In this document: positions 19,278-28,046 of the stretch, in pieces
Layout of the letters: every line of letters begins with the position of its first letter
Numbering within the stretch: position 1 is the first letter of the stretch
Source: Enterococcus faecalis
GTDB lineage: Bacteria > Bacillota > Bacilli > Lactobacillales > Enterococcaceae
Length of the DNA stretch: 64,000 bases
Assembly (NCBI RefSeq): GCF_029024925.1
Contig: NZ_CP118962.1
Location: 2,658,001-2,722,000, forward strand
Direction of reading: 5' to 3'
The notes under the pieces: model-generated
What the model was told of the DNA's origin: nothing
The model's database searches: none
What the model saw: only the letters and a program-made list of their open reading frames with translations
Translations under genes and position numbers: made by a program

Positions 19278-20162
19278 CTATTCGACATTTTGAATTTGTT
19301 CACGAATCTTTTCTAAGGTTGTTTTCATTTGAACGACACTATTTTTTATTTCAATTGGACTTGATTTCGAACCAATCGTATTGACTTCACGGTTCATTTC
19401 TTGAATTAAGAAATCTAGTTCTCGGCCCACTGGTTCTGTTTCGTCAAGCAACTGATGCAACTTATCAATATGGATATCCAAACGATCCAATTCTTCATGA
19501 ATATCGCCTTTTTCCAATAAAATGGCCATTTCTGTTAATAAGCGTGTTTCATCCACTTGGCTACCTAACCATTCGTTTAATTTCGCTTCAAAACGTTGAC
19601 GGTATTCTTGTTCAAAAACGCCCACAAAAGCTTGCAGTTCTTGAATTGATTGGGTCAACACTGCTACATAGTCAAGCAGGACTTGTTTAATTTGCGTTCC
19701 TTCTTGCACACGGCTTTGGTCAAGACTAGCGATGGCTGCTTCAAATGCTTGAACAAGAAATGGTTCAAATGTCTGATCAACGATTTCTGCTTCCACTATT
19801 TCGACAAAATCATTTTGCTTTAATAAATGGTTGACCGTGTCCCCTGCATCAAACGTTGCTTCCGGATAGTTTTCCTTTAAATGTTGATCTACCGAAGTTA
19901 ATAATTGATCAATTAAGTCCCACTGCACGCGCACTTCTTTTTGATTGTTGCCGATTTTTTGGAGATTTACATAGACTTCCACACGTCCACGTTTTAACGT
20001 GCGTTTGATTACTTGCCGAATCACCAGTTCATAGGCATTCAGTTCCTTTGGCATACGCAATTGAATATCTAAAAACCGCTGGTTGACACTTTTGACTTCG
20101 ATATCCAATTGATAATTTTCATTTTGAATGGTCTTTTTTCCAAATCCAGTCATACTTTTCAT
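19278..20162 (-). CDS. yicC: YicC-family endoribonuclease
   Basis: A 294-residue member of the YicC/YloC family, whose characterised members are RNases acting on small RNAs. It begins with the diagnostic MKSMTGFGK and ends with LIQEMNREVNTIGSKS and QMKTTLEKIREQIQNVE, the DUF1732 C-terminal block. Central residues form long helices. In Bacillus yloC sits just upstream of remA-gmk-rpoZ; here dacA and a hypothetical gene intervene. It is 16 bp downstream of the PC4-like gene and likely co-transcribed. Confidence 0.92.
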   Translation of the reverse strand: MKSMTGFGKKTIQNENYQLDIEVKSVNQRFLDIQLRMPKELNAYELVIRQVIKRTLKRGRVEVYVNLQKIGNNQKEVRVQWDLIDQLLTSVDQHLKENYPEATFDAGDTVNHLLKQNDFVEIVEAEIVDQTFEPFLVQAFEAAIASLDQSRVQEGTQIKQVLLDYVAVLTQSIQELQAFVGVFEQEYRQRFEAKLNEWLGSQVDETRLLTEMAILLEKGDIHEELDRLDIHIDKLHQLLDETEPVGRELDFLIQEMNREVNTIGSKSSPIEIKNSVVQMKTTLEKIREQIQNVE

Positions 20163-20178
20163 TGACAGGGTGCTCCTT

Positions 20179-20397
20179 TTACATGGATTTAATTGTTTTG
20201 CTTAATTCAGCAAATTCTTCGTTGGTTAAGGTGATGCCTTTACCCATTTTTTCGTGATCAGGGGCCCACTCACGCAAATCAAATTTTGGTGGACGACCAT
20301 TCCAACTAATTAAATTCAATTCTTTACGCCAGCCACGAGCATTCTCAGATAACACAGCGACTTCTTCTAAAATTTCATATGAAAATTCTTCTTTCAT
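20179..20397 (-). CDS. YdbC/PC4-like single-stranded DNA-binding protein
   Basis: About 72 residues. Family signature: ISWNGRPPKFDLREWAPDHEKM and KGITLTNEEF, the core of bacterial PC4-like YdbC proteins, which bind single-stranded DNA as dimers. I chose the ATG at 20397, 8 nt after AAGGAG; another in-frame ATG three codons earlier is too close to the site. Followed by yicC. Confidence 0.85.
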   Translation of the reverse strand: MKEEFSYEILEEVAVLSENARGWRKELNLISWNGRPPKFDLREWAPDHEKMGKGITLTNEEFAELSKTIKSM

Positions 20398-20527
20398 AAC
20401 ATTCACTCCTTGTTAGTATTCCTTAGGTTATTGTACCATCTTTTCCTCGACACTTAAAATACACATCTCTTTTCTATCACCCTGTCTATATAAACATACG
20501 CAACTTTTTCAAAAAATCAGTAAAAAA

Positions 20528-20565
20528 AGCGGCGACTGCTCGTTTCAATCGTGTCAGTCACCGCT
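20528..20565 (-). terminator. Terminator of the ASCH-domain gene
   Basis: Stem agcggcgactg/cagtcaccgct (one G-U type mismatch) with T-run on the minus strand, just past the stop at 20573. Confidence 0.75.
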
Positions 20566-20572
20566 TCTCTGT

Positions 20573-21043
20573 CTATTCTTTTTCTGTATAAAGATCCACC
20601 ACTTCAAAACTTTGGCAAACTAACAACATGTCGGGATAAAATTGTAGCTGATAGGGGGCCAGTTCTTCTTTAAAGAACCGTGCATGCTCTTCATACCAAT
20701 AATCCAGCGTCAAATCTCCTTCACCTTCCGCTTGTGCAAAAGATTCTGAGACCTTATTCATGGGCATAATTTCAACTTTGGTTGTTCGAATAATAGCCAG
20801 CGGTTGAGACTGACCATCTAAAATTATGTCGTATTGACCAGCTTTAGGGAGTTGTTCTTCTTCCATCTTATAAATATCTAAAGAAGAACATGTCGCTGTC
20901 TTACGACCAGAAACAACCAATTGACCCAAACGGTTACCCATCTCAGAAGAGCCATCACCAAACATCCACACATCGGGCATCAACATATCTAATTCATGTT
21001 TATCTAAAAAGTTTTGCCAGAACACTTCTACATTTTTTAACAT
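20573..21043 (-). CDS. ASCH-domain protein
   Basis: A 156-residue protein with features of the ASCH fold (PUA-like, putative RNA binding): MFGDGSSEMGNRLGQLVVSG, GRKTATCSSL, PKAGQYDIILDGQSQPLAIIRT, and EGEGDLTLDYWYEEHARFF. These match bacterial ASCH proteins such as YqfB relatives. Function of this group is poorly known; RNA binding or acetyl-nucleoside hydrolysis has been proposed for relatives. Monocistronic, with AAAGGAGAG upstream of the ATG. Confidence 0.85.
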   Translation of the reverse strand: MLKNVEVFWQNFLDKHELDMLMPDVWMFGDGSSEMGNRLGQLVVSGRKTATCSSLDIYKMEEEQLPKAGQYDIILDGQSQPLAIIRTTKVEIMPMNKVSESFAQAEGEGDLTLDYWYEEHARFFKEELAPYQLQFYPDMLLVCQSFEVVDLYTEKE

Positions 21044-21180
21044 CCTTTGCTCTCCTTTTTATTTTTACTTCACGCAACCTTCTTTCACTAATTATACATA
21101 ACTGATTGCTTTTCTCCTATACTATTTTTACAAAATGAAAACTAAAATAATGTCAGTAGTATTTGGACAGAAAAAAAAGA

Positions 21181-21348
21181 GAGCGTGGGACAAAAATCAC
21201 TTTGGATTTTTGCTCCACGCTCAAAAACTTATAAACGGCGGGAACAGAAGCAACTCCTTCGGAAATAAGCCGAAATTCTCCAAAAATTACAGAACAATTT
21301 TCGGAAATTCCTTCTTATTTCTCGGAGTTAAACGCTTCTGTCCCGACC
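21181..21348. repeat. Two-hairpin intergenic repeat, copy 2
   Basis: In the gap between the ASCH gene and eda. First hairpin: 21181-21198 with 21205-21222 (gagcgtgg...ccacgctc, 18-bp arms with one mismatch). Second stem: gcgggaacagaagc (21238-21251) with gcttctgtcccg (21334-21345), enclosing smaller stems. Order, spacing and flanking sequence (ataaacgg before the second stem, taaac before its closing arm) match copy 1 at 7739-7909. Position suggests it terminates the eda operon. Confidence 0.65.
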
Positions 21349-21356
21349 CCATCTTT

Positions 21357-22010
21357 TTATTTTGCTTGTCGTTCTTTGATTTTCGTGAGTAAAGATTGAA
21401 CATGCTGGCGTGCCGAAGCTTCATCTTCTTGAAGCATCTTTTCTGATAAAATAAAGGAACCGCCCACTGCTAATACTTCTTTTGCTTCCACATACTCTAT
21501 AAAGTTTGTTTCATCAATCCCACCAGTTGGTAAAAATTGAACATCATAAAACGGGCCACTTAAACTTTTGATGGCTTTTAACCCGCCGTAAATATCGGCT
21601 GGGAAAAATTTAACCACTCGTAAGCCATACGCCAGCGCTCGCTGAATCTCCCCAGGCGTAGCTGTTCCTGGAAAAATAGGCACCTCATTTGCCAGACAAA
21701 AATCAATGACTTCTGGAACAATCGCTGGGGAAACAATGAACTGTGCACCGTTCGCTACTGCCTCTTGGGCTTCTTTCAAGGTTCTAACAGTTCCTGCGCC
21801 CACAATTAAATTCCCTGAAGCAGCAAGTTGTTTGATGGCAGGCAAGGCCAGCTGACTCCGAAAAGTAACTTCAATAAACGGTAATTCGTTTTCTACTAAG
21901 ACTGATTCTACTTGTGGCAAATAGCGTAAATCTGTTGCAGTGTATAGTGGTAAAAGTTTACATGTCGCTAATTGTTGATACAGTTGATTTTTTTCAACTT
22001 TTGTTTCCAT
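21357..22010 (-). CDS. eda: KDPG/KHG aldolase
   Basis: Splits 2-keto-3-deoxy-6-phosphogluconate to pyruvate and glyceraldehyde 3-phosphate. The 217-residue TIM-barrel protein shows PFIEVTFRS (active-site Glu), VGAGTVRT, PGTATPGEIQRA and the Schiff-base lysine in VVKFFPADIYGG. It is the last gene of the sugar-acid operon and starts 4 bp after uxuA. I see no KDG kinase in the window, so KDPG must come from elsewhere, or the enzyme acts on a related keto acid. Confidence 0.93.
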   Translation of the reverse strand: METKVEKNQLYQQLATCKLLPLYTATDLRYLPQVESVLVENELPFIEVTFRSQLALPAIKQLAASGNLIVGAGTVRTLKEAQEAVANGAQFIVSPAIVPEVIDFCLANEVPIFPGTATPGEIQRALAYGLRVVKFFPADIYGGLKAIKSLSGPFYDVQFLPTGGIDETNFIEYVEAKEVLAVGGSFILSEKMLQEDEASARQHVQSLLTKIKERQAK

Positions 22011-22014
22011 TCTG

Positions 22015-23097
22015 TCACTTCCTATTTTGTTTGGCTTTGGTTGCTTCGTACAGTCCTTGAATATAGGTCAACCCCATTGCTCGATCATATAAACCATAAC
22101 CAGGCATCGCTTTTTCATCCCAAATTGCCCGCCCATGGTCAGGACGAATAACGCCTTCATACCCTACGTCTACCAGTGCTTGCATTAATTCCGCCATATC
22201 TAACGAACCAGCGACACTCGGATGCGCCGTTTCTTCAAAACGATGCTCACCTAAATACTTCACATTGCGGAAATGAACAAAATTAATTCTGTGACCTATT
22301 TCACGAATCATAGTAGGCAAATCATTCGTCGGGTCCGCACCGAGGGAACCTGTACAAAATGTAATCCCATTTGCTGGTGAGTCCACCAAGGAAAGGATCC
22401 GTTTTAAATCCGCTAAATTTTTAGTGATTCTTGGCAAACCAAAAATTTCCCAAGGTGGATCATCGGGGTGAATCCCCATTTTGATATTTTCTTCTTCACA
22501 GACAGGAATCACACGTTCTAAAAAGTAGCGCAAATTTTCGACCAAATCTTCTTCTGTTACGCCGGCATACATGGCTTTCAATTCTTGAAATTGTTGCAAA
22601 CGCTCCTCTTCCCAACCTGGTAACCGGAATCCTTTTGACTGACTGTGAATTAATTGATACATGTCTTCTGGCTGCATGTTCTCTACCACAGCTTGATCAA
22701 ATAACAACGATAAGCTGCCATCTTCATTCTCATACGCCAAGTCTGTTTTAGCCCAACCAAAAATAGGTTTGAAACTGTAGCACACTAAGGAAATTCCGCA
22801 TTTCCCCAAGTTACGCAACGTCTGGCGATAATTATCAATATAGTGGTCTCGTTGATCCGTCCCCGCTTTAATGGCATCATGAATAGCGACACTTTCAATT
22901 CCTAAAAGTGCTAATCCTTCTTGCTCCACCGATTGTTTAAGTGCCTGAATTTCGGCTACTGTCCAAACATCACCTGGTAGTTTATTTAACAAGGTACCGA
23001 CAACACCAGTAATTCCTGGAATCTGTCGAATATGTTTTAACGGAATGGCATCGCCTGCCGCTCCGTACCATCTAAATCCCCATTTCATTGCTTTCAC
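22015..23097 (-). CDS. uxuA: Mannonate dehydratase
   Basis: Dehydrates D-mannonate to 2-keto-3-deoxygluconate in hexuronate catabolism. The 360-residue protein begins MKWGFRWYG, and contains MGIHPDDPPWEIFGLPRI, FCTGSLGADPTND, INFVHFRNVK and VIRPDHGRAIW, all family hallmarks including the metal-binding His, Cys and Asp. The start could be the ATG given or the one two codons on. Placed between PTS IIA and eda. Combining a PTS (giving phosphorylated product) with an enzyme for unphosphorylated mannonate is odd. Confidence 0.94.
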   Translation of the reverse strand: MKAMKWGFRWYGAAGDAIPLKHIRQIPGITGVVGTLLNKLPGDVWTVAEIQALKQSVEQEGLALLGIESVAIHDAIKAGTDQRDHYIDNYRQTLRNLGKCGISLVCYSFKPIFGWAKTDLAYENEDGSLSLLFDQAVVENMQPEDMYQLIHSQSKGFRLPGWEEERLQQFQELKAMYAGVTEEDLVENLRYFLERVIPVCEEENIKMGIHPDDPPWEIFGLPRITKNLADLKRILSLVDSPANGITFCTGSLGADPTNDLPTMIREIGHRINFVHFRNVKYLGEHRFEETAHPSVAGSLDMAELMQALVDVGYEGVIRPDHGRAIWDEKAMPGYGLYDRAMGLTYIQGLYEATKAKQNRK

Positions 23098-23111
23098 CCT
23101 TTACTACATTC

Positions 23112-23564
23112 TTAAAAATCATCGTCCTCATCCTCTTCATCCTCAAATGAAGTCATAGAAATATCCCATGCTTGCACACTTTCTTTGCCTTGCGCAACAA
23201 TCGCTTGCGCCGCTTCAGCAATCGGTGTGCCCAATAATTGATGGTTTATCGCTTCTAAGACCATTGGTAGGTTGGTACCACTCACCACAAAGATTTTCTT
23301 TTGTAGTGCTGGTTCGAGTTCGTTAATCACCAAAACTGCCTGATTGTAAGGACTCGCACTTAATAAGTCAACCATGACCAACACGCCATCCCCTTGTTGG
23401 ACGTTCTCAATCGCTGTTTTAATTTGTCCGCCTAGTGCTTGGACATCGTCGCCACTATTTAGATTAACGGTTTCGATATTTTCGGTTGCGCCCATAATCA
23501 CGGTAGCTGCGTCTTTCGCACCGTCACTTAGTGCACCGTGTGTAGCAATCACAATCCCTAACAT
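23112..23564 (-). CDS. PTS mannose-family EIIA component with acidic tail
   Basis: Accepts phosphate from HPr and passes it to EIIB. The 150-residue protein has the EIIA-Man fold signature [17 protein letters not shown] (phospho-His9), [14 protein letters not shown] and [12 protein letters not shown]. The C-terminus ends [11 protein letters not shown], an Asp/Glu-rich tail not part of the family core and resembling the tail on the EIIC of the same operon. Encoded downstream of EIIB after an 80-bp gap holding a stem-loop, and 14 bp before uxuA. Confidence 0.93.
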
Positions 23565-23588
23565 AAAAGTTCCTCCTTCAATTCAGTG

Positions 23589-23629
23589 GCTTGAGTCATT
23601 ACTTCAAACAGTCATGCAATGACTCAAGC
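23589..23629 (-). promoter_or_regulatory. Stem-loop between PTS EIIB and EIIA genes
   Basis: Perfect 12-bp stem (gcttgagtcatt/aatgactcaagc) with a 17-nt loop and no T-run. It lies inside the operon, so it is likelier an mRNA stability or processing element than a terminator. Confidence 0.5.
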
Positions 23630-23641
23630 GACTGTCCTTTT

Positions 23642-24148
23642 CTATAAATTAAATTTGCCTAAAACCTCTTTTAAACTAGTTTTTGGTGCAGAAGGCGTTG
23701 CTTGGAAATAAATATCTTCTACGCCATACACCTCATGTAGTTCTTTTAATTTTTCGGCATCTTCTTTGTTTAAATAAACTGATTTGGTTACTAATAAATC
23801 TTTTTCTGGATTCTTCTGTGCAATACCGCCGATGTTTAACTCCTTCATAGGGACTCCGTGTTTTACTAAGTCATAAATTACAGAGACGGTTTTAGCGATT
23901 AAAATACAGTTGTACTCTTTGAATTGGTATTCATCCCAATAAAATTTGGCTTTTTCCGGCGTAATGACAATGGTTTTTTGTCCTGTCCGACTGCCTGCAC
24001 TTTTGTATAAATCACGCATAAATTTATCCTTTGCCACCACTTCATCGACAACGAAAATGGAATTAACGCCACTTTTTTGGGACAAGGTCACCATCACTTG
24101 TCCATGAATTAATCGTTCATCTACTCTTGCTAAATTTACTACGCCCAT
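23642..24148 (-). CDS. PTS mannose-family EIIB component
   Basis: Phosphorylates the incoming sugar with phosphate from EIIA. It begins MGVVNLARVDERLIHGQVMV, containing the phospho-His site ERLIHGQ, then SIFVVDEVVAKDKFMRDL and GGIAQKNPEKD. About 168 residues, normal. I chose the ATG at 24148, 9 nt after AAAGGAC, over the GTG three codons earlier. It follows the EIID gene by 21 bp. Confidence 0.94.
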   Translation of the reverse strand: MGVVNLARVDERLIHGQVMVTLSQKSGVNSIFVVDEVVAKDKFMRDLYKSAGSRTGQKTIVITPEKAKFYWDEYQFKEYNCILIAKTVSVIYDLVKHGVPMKELNIGGIAQKNPEKDLLVTKSVYLNKEDAEKLKELHEVYGVEDIYFQATPSAPKTSLKEVLGKFNL

Positions 24149-24169
24149 CTGATTCACGTCCTTTTCTTT

Positions 24170-25042
24170 TTATAAAATACCGACTGTTGCTAAGACAATT
24201 AGGATACCTGTTAACCACAATAATGCTTGCGTAACTTTCAAGCCTTTTTTCGTATAGAACCAATACACGCCCATTACGACAGCTAGCGGCAAGAGTCCTG
24301 GGACAATCTGATCAAGGATATCTTGGACCACAAACTCACGGCCAGAAAGTTTAAATTGAAGGGTTGAAGAAACTTTGACATAATTACCAGCTAAAATCCC
24401 CATCATGAACAACCCTAAAACAGATAACATTTCAATGGCTTTTTGAATCCCCGCACTTTGCATTAAGCCTGTGGCATTCCGCCCCATTTTGAAGGATTGT
24501 CTCGCAAAGAACACACCTAACAGTACTTGATAAAGGGCAAACGCCACAAATGGGAAAATCGCACCTAATGCGCTACCTTGTTGCGCCCACGGCACCGCAA
24601 TCGCAATAAAAATATATTGAACCGTGCCTGAGTCAATCGCATCACCAATCCCAGCTAACGCGCCCATCAAGCCAGCTTTGGTGTTATACATTAAATCATC
24701 TTGCATCATGATTTCGCGGCCTTCATGTTCTTCTTTGGCCCGCTCTTGTTCCATGGAAGCCATCAACCCAGTAATGACACCGCCGCCCCAGCTTAATTGC
24801 GTATTGAAAAACAGCAGTTGACGCATATAAGCGGCTTTTAATTGTTCATCGTCTTTATATAATTTCTTTAAAAGTGGCATCATTGCGTACAATAACGAAG
24901 GCGCCAAGTAACGTTCAAAGGAATGGGGAATTTCATTGGCAAAATGCCAACGGAGATAGGCTTTTGTAACATCTTTATTGGTAATTTCTTCTGGTGCTAA
25001 ATTCGTTGTTTTCGGCACGACTTTTTCTGTTGTTTCCGTCAT
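24170..25042 (-). CDS. PTS mannose-family EIID component
   Basis: One of the two membrane subunits of the permease. The 290-residue protein shows TKAYLRWHFANEIPHSFERY, FFNTQLSWGGGVITGLMASME and GLMGALAGIGDAIDSGTVQY, the EIID signatures, and ends in membrane segments with a short cytoplasmic C-terminus. Encoded between EIIC and EIIB, with 20- and 21-bp gaps. Confidence 0.95.
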   Translation of the reverse strand: MTETTEKVVPKTTNLAPEEITNKDVTKAYLRWHFANEIPHSFERYLAPSLLYAMMPLLKKLYKDDEQLKAAYMRQLLFFNTQLSWGGGVITGLMASMEQERAKEEHEGREIMMQDDLMYNTKAGLMGALAGIGDAIDSGTVQYIFIAIAVPWAQQGSALGAIFPFVAFALYQVLLGVFFARQSFKMGRNATGLMQSAGIQKAIEMLSVLGLFMMGILAGNYVKVSSTLQFKLSGREFVVQDILDQIVPGLLPLAVVMGVYWFYTKKGLKVTQALLWLTGILIVLATVGIL

Positions 25043-25062
25043 TTCAGTTCCTCCTTTTTCTT

Positions 25063-25899
25063 TTAAAACCCATCATCGTAATCGTCATCATCATCAAAAT
25101 CAGTGGTGGCACTGGCGGAACCAGCACTTTCTGCTACAGGTTTGCCTTTTTGGACTTGCACAAAAATTAACGCAATAATTACGCCAAAGATGGCATACGT
25201 TACCATGGTAATTTCCAATGACTTAAAGACGATACTCATGAAGTATGCAAGGAAAAAGAAAACCAAGAAATCTTTTCGACCAATGACATAGACCGTTGTC
25301 GCAATCCCAATTGCGGCTAAACCACCACCGACTACTTCTAACACGTGAATCACAACGGTTCCTTCTAATGCTTTAATAATATCGGCAATGACTGGTGCCC
25401 CTAAATAAAGAGCAAAAAAGACTAATGGAACGAATAAAATAAATGAGGCAATCGTTGGATACCAGATAATTGAGCGGGCAATTTTTTTAGAATTTAGTTC
25501 AGCCACCGCACGATCGGTATACTTCCCTAAAAACGTGTTAATAAAGAAACGGAATTGATATAAATAACTTCCTAAAAGACCGACAGGAACCGCTACGGCG
25601 ATAGCCGCTTCCGGCTTCAAATTCCCTAGCAACGCAACTGGCACAGCAATCGCTGCCGCAATTGATGGTTCTGCTGGCATAGAGCCACCTGGTGAAAAAA
25701 CACCCATGTAAATCATTTGTAATGCTGCGGTGACAATCATCGCTTTCGGGACATCGCCCATCACTAAACCTGCTACTAACCCTGTCATTAAGGGCGAGAA
25801 ACGCAACGTTAACGTTGCTCCTCCTCCAAGCCATCTGGACATAATTGCTGCCACCCAAAGCGCCATTATCAAACTTTGTAAAACACTTAACGTTTCCAT
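25063..25899 (-). CDS. PTS mannose-family EIIC component with acidic tail
   Basis: The sugar-translocating membrane subunit. The 278-residue protein has several hydrophobic helices and the EIIC-Man motif GLVAGLVMGDVPKAM plus GGSMPAEPSIAAAIAVPVAL. After the last helix comes a Ser/Ala-rich linker and the tail FDDDDDYDDGF, closely resembling the acidic tail of EIIA in the same operon. Follows the iron-containing dehydrogenase by 12 bp. Confidence 0.95.
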   Translation of the reverse strand: METLSVLQSLIMALWVAAIMSRWLGGGATLTLRFSPLMTGLVAGLVMGDVPKAMIVTAALQMIYMGVFSPGGSMPAEPSIAAAIAVPVALLGNLKPEAAIAVAVPVGLLGSYLYQFRFFINTFLGKYTDRAVAELNSKKIARSIIWYPTIASFILFVPLVFFALYLGAPVIADIIKALEGTVVIHVLEVVGGGLAAIGIATTVYVIGRKDFLVFFFLAYFMSIVFKSLEITMVTYAIFGVIIALIFVQVQKGKPVAESAGSASATTDFDDDDDYDDGF

Positions 25900-25911
25900 A
25901 GTTCCTCCTTC

Positions 25912-27018
25912 TTATCCTTGGTTTTGGATATACTTTTCTAGCTCTTCAATCCCTTGACGTAAACGTTCTTCCGAAATCTCAATAGGAATTAAATGAACCT
26001 TTTCTTTTGAATCAATAAATTGAACCATTGTATCGAGTACTGCTTCTTCTTCTGGGTAAAGGCCCATTTGTCGTAACGACATGGGCAAGTTTAGCTCTTG
26101 ATAAAAAGGGATTAATGCGTCTATGATGGCCCACCTTTTTTCCAATGCTAATTGATAGAAGATGCCGTAAGCTACTTTTTCGCCATGTAAATAGTCATGA
26201 CTTTTTGGTAAAAATTTACTCATAGCATCATGCATGGCGTGTGCTGCTGCATTGCGGGCGTATTTGTCGCCGAAGCCGCCGACTAATCCAGAAACAGCGA
26301 AAACAATTTCTGAAAGATGGACAAATTCAGGCGTGAGTTTGCCCTCGTCCATCGCTGCTAAGGCTGATTTTGAGTCCCGCATAATCGCTTCTTGCGAAAG
26401 CTTGGCGGTCGCTCCCGCTAATTGTAAAAAGGGTTCCCCTTGCAAATGGGCTTGGCGTAAAATGGTCTCTGATTCATACCATTTCGCTAACGTATCAGCT
26501 AAACCAGCGACAAAATAATCACGGGGCGCATCAAGAAGCAACTTAGGATCAGTGATTAAAAACGCAGCTTGGCGAAAGAAATGTTCCGTTTTGCCTTCGG
26601 CCGCGCCATTTTCTTGATACATCACAGCTAATGGTGTCCACGGCGCACAGTTACTAGCCAAAGTAGGGACCAAGCCAAAATTCAGATTGTTTAAATGGGC
26701 GCTGTAGCCCACTAAATCGGCTAGCTTACCGCCGCCGACTCCCAGAAGAAAGTCAATCTGGTGTTCCTTTATTTGCTGTGAAATTTGTTCGGCGCCAAAA
26801 TAACTACATTCTCCTGTGTAAGTGTGATAGAAGAATTGATACTCTGAATCTGCCAAGAATGGTAAAAATGGCTGAGCTTTTTCAAAGGATACGGTGCCAT
26901 GCACCACCAAAATTCGTTGGGCGTGATATTCCTTGAAAAGTGACGGCACCGAAGCTAAGGCGCCTTCGTGGTAACGATAAAATTGCGGTCCAACTTTCAC
27001 TTTTAAATCAGTTAACAT
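25912..27018 (-). CDS. Iron-containing alcohol dehydrogenase family (YbdH/HcxA-like)
   Basis: A 368-residue NAD(P)-dependent, metal-dependent dehydrogenase. It has the nucleotide loop LLGVGGGKLADLVGY and metal-ligand blocks YFVAGLADTLAKWYE, NAAAHAMHDAMSKF and YLHGEKVAYGIF. These match the GldA/YbdH branch, whose E. coli member acts on alpha-keto or hydroxy acids. Within this operon it probably reduces or oxidises a sugar-acid intermediate; the exact substrate is not shown by the sequence. Gap of 14 bp to the preceding gene. Confidence 0.8.
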   Translation of the reverse strand: MLTDLKVKVGPQFYRYHEGALASVPSLFKEYHAQRILVVHGTVSFEKAQPFLPFLADSEYQFFYHTYTGECSYFGAEQISQQIKEHQIDFLLGVGGGKLADLVGYSAHLNNLNFGLVPTLASNCAPWTPLAVMYQENGAAEGKTEHFFRQAAFLITDPKLLLDAPRDYFVAGLADTLAKWYESETILRQAHLQGEPFLQLAGATAKLSQEAIMRDSKSALAAMDEGKLTPEFVHLSEIVFAVSGLVGGFGDKYARNAAAHAMHDAMSKFLPKSHDYLHGEKVAYGIFYQLALEKRWAIIDALIPFYQELNLPMSLRQMGLYPEEEAVLDTMVQFIDSKEKVHLIPIEISEERLRQGIEELEKYIQNQG

Positions 27019-27032
27019 GCTCCTCCTCCTTC

Positions 27033-28034
27033 TTAACTAACGTAACGACTGACTTCTTGCACTGCCCGTTGAGGTAAAATACCTTGCACCACGTCTTCCA
27101 CATCTTGCACGCATTTTTCTCCCATCGCTTGCAGGCATTCCATGGTATAAGCGGAGGTGTGCGGCGTCATTACTACATTTTCAAACGCAAGATAAGGATG
27201 ATTTTTCCGACCTGGTTCCTCTTCTAAAACATCTGTCCCAAGCCCAGCAATTTTGCCCGATTCTAAGCCGGCAATCATGGCTTCTTCATCAATCAAGGCG
27301 CCTCGTGCGCTATTGGAAAGATAGACGCCGTCTTTCATCTTGGCAATTTCCGCCGAGCCAATCATGTGATAACTTTCTTCAGTTAAATTGGCACATAAAC
27401 AAATGATGTCAGCTGAAGCTAGCAACGTATCTAAGTCTACTTTTTTGGCTCCATAACTTTGCAGATAAGTGGCGGATTTATAGGGATCATACGCTAACAC
27501 GTCACAGCGAAATCCGTTTCGTAACGTCTCCACGACACAACTTCCTGTGTTCCCAACACCAATGACACCCACAGTTTTGTTAAATAACGTCCGACCGACA
27601 AAATTCGCTCGTTTTTCCCATTGATCTGCTTTAACGCTGGCATCTGCAGCCACGGTTTGCCGTAAAACAGCTAGTAAATTTGTGACATTGTTTTCCGCCA
27701 CGGCATCTCGTTCTACTAAAGCTGGGATGATGGAAACAATTGTCTCGTGCTGTTTTGCAGCGTCTAAATCGATGTTGTTATACCCAATACCATGGCGAGA
27801 AATCAGCAATAATTCATCTTTATGTTCAAAAAATTCTTTCGTGAAAAATGGCGTCACGCTAGCAATAATAATCGTATATCCTTGTAAACATTCCGCTAAC
27901 TCTTTGCCACCAATTTCACTGTCGACTGTAAAATGCTTCACGGTGCCTATTTTTTCTAAGCGCGTCAAGTGTTCAGGAAAAATTTGACCAAAACTACTGG
28001 AATTCACTATGGCAATTTTTTGTTTTTTTAACAT
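27033..28034 (-). CDS. D-isomer-specific 2-hydroxyacid dehydrogenase
   Basis: A 333-residue NAD-dependent dehydrogenase. It shows substrate-site Arg in SRHGIGYNNID, a Rossmann motif VGVIGVGNTGS, the catalytic acid in GTDVLEEEP and the catalytic His in TPHTSAYT. It may reduce a keto acid or oxidise a sugar acid imported by the operon's PTS. Encoded 12 bp downstream of the 6-phosphogluconate dehydrogenase-like gene. Confidence 0.87.
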   Translation of the reverse strand: MLKKQKIAIVNSSSFGQIFPEHLTRLEKIGTVKHFTVDSEIGGKELAECLQGYTIIIASVTPFFTKEFFEHKDELLLISRHGIGYNNIDLDAAKQHETIVSIIPALVERDAVAENNVTNLLAVLRQTVAADASVKADQWEKRANFVGRTLFNKTVGVIGVGNTGSCVVETLRNGFRCDVLAYDPYKSATYLQSYGAKKVDLDTLLASADIICLCANLTEESYHMIGSAEIAKMKDGVYLSNSARGALIDEEAMIAGLESGKIAGLGTDVLEEEPGRKNHPYLAFENVVMTPHTSAYTMECLQAMGEKCVQDVEDVVQGILPQRAVQEVSRYVS

Positions 28035-28046
28035 GACTAAACTCCT

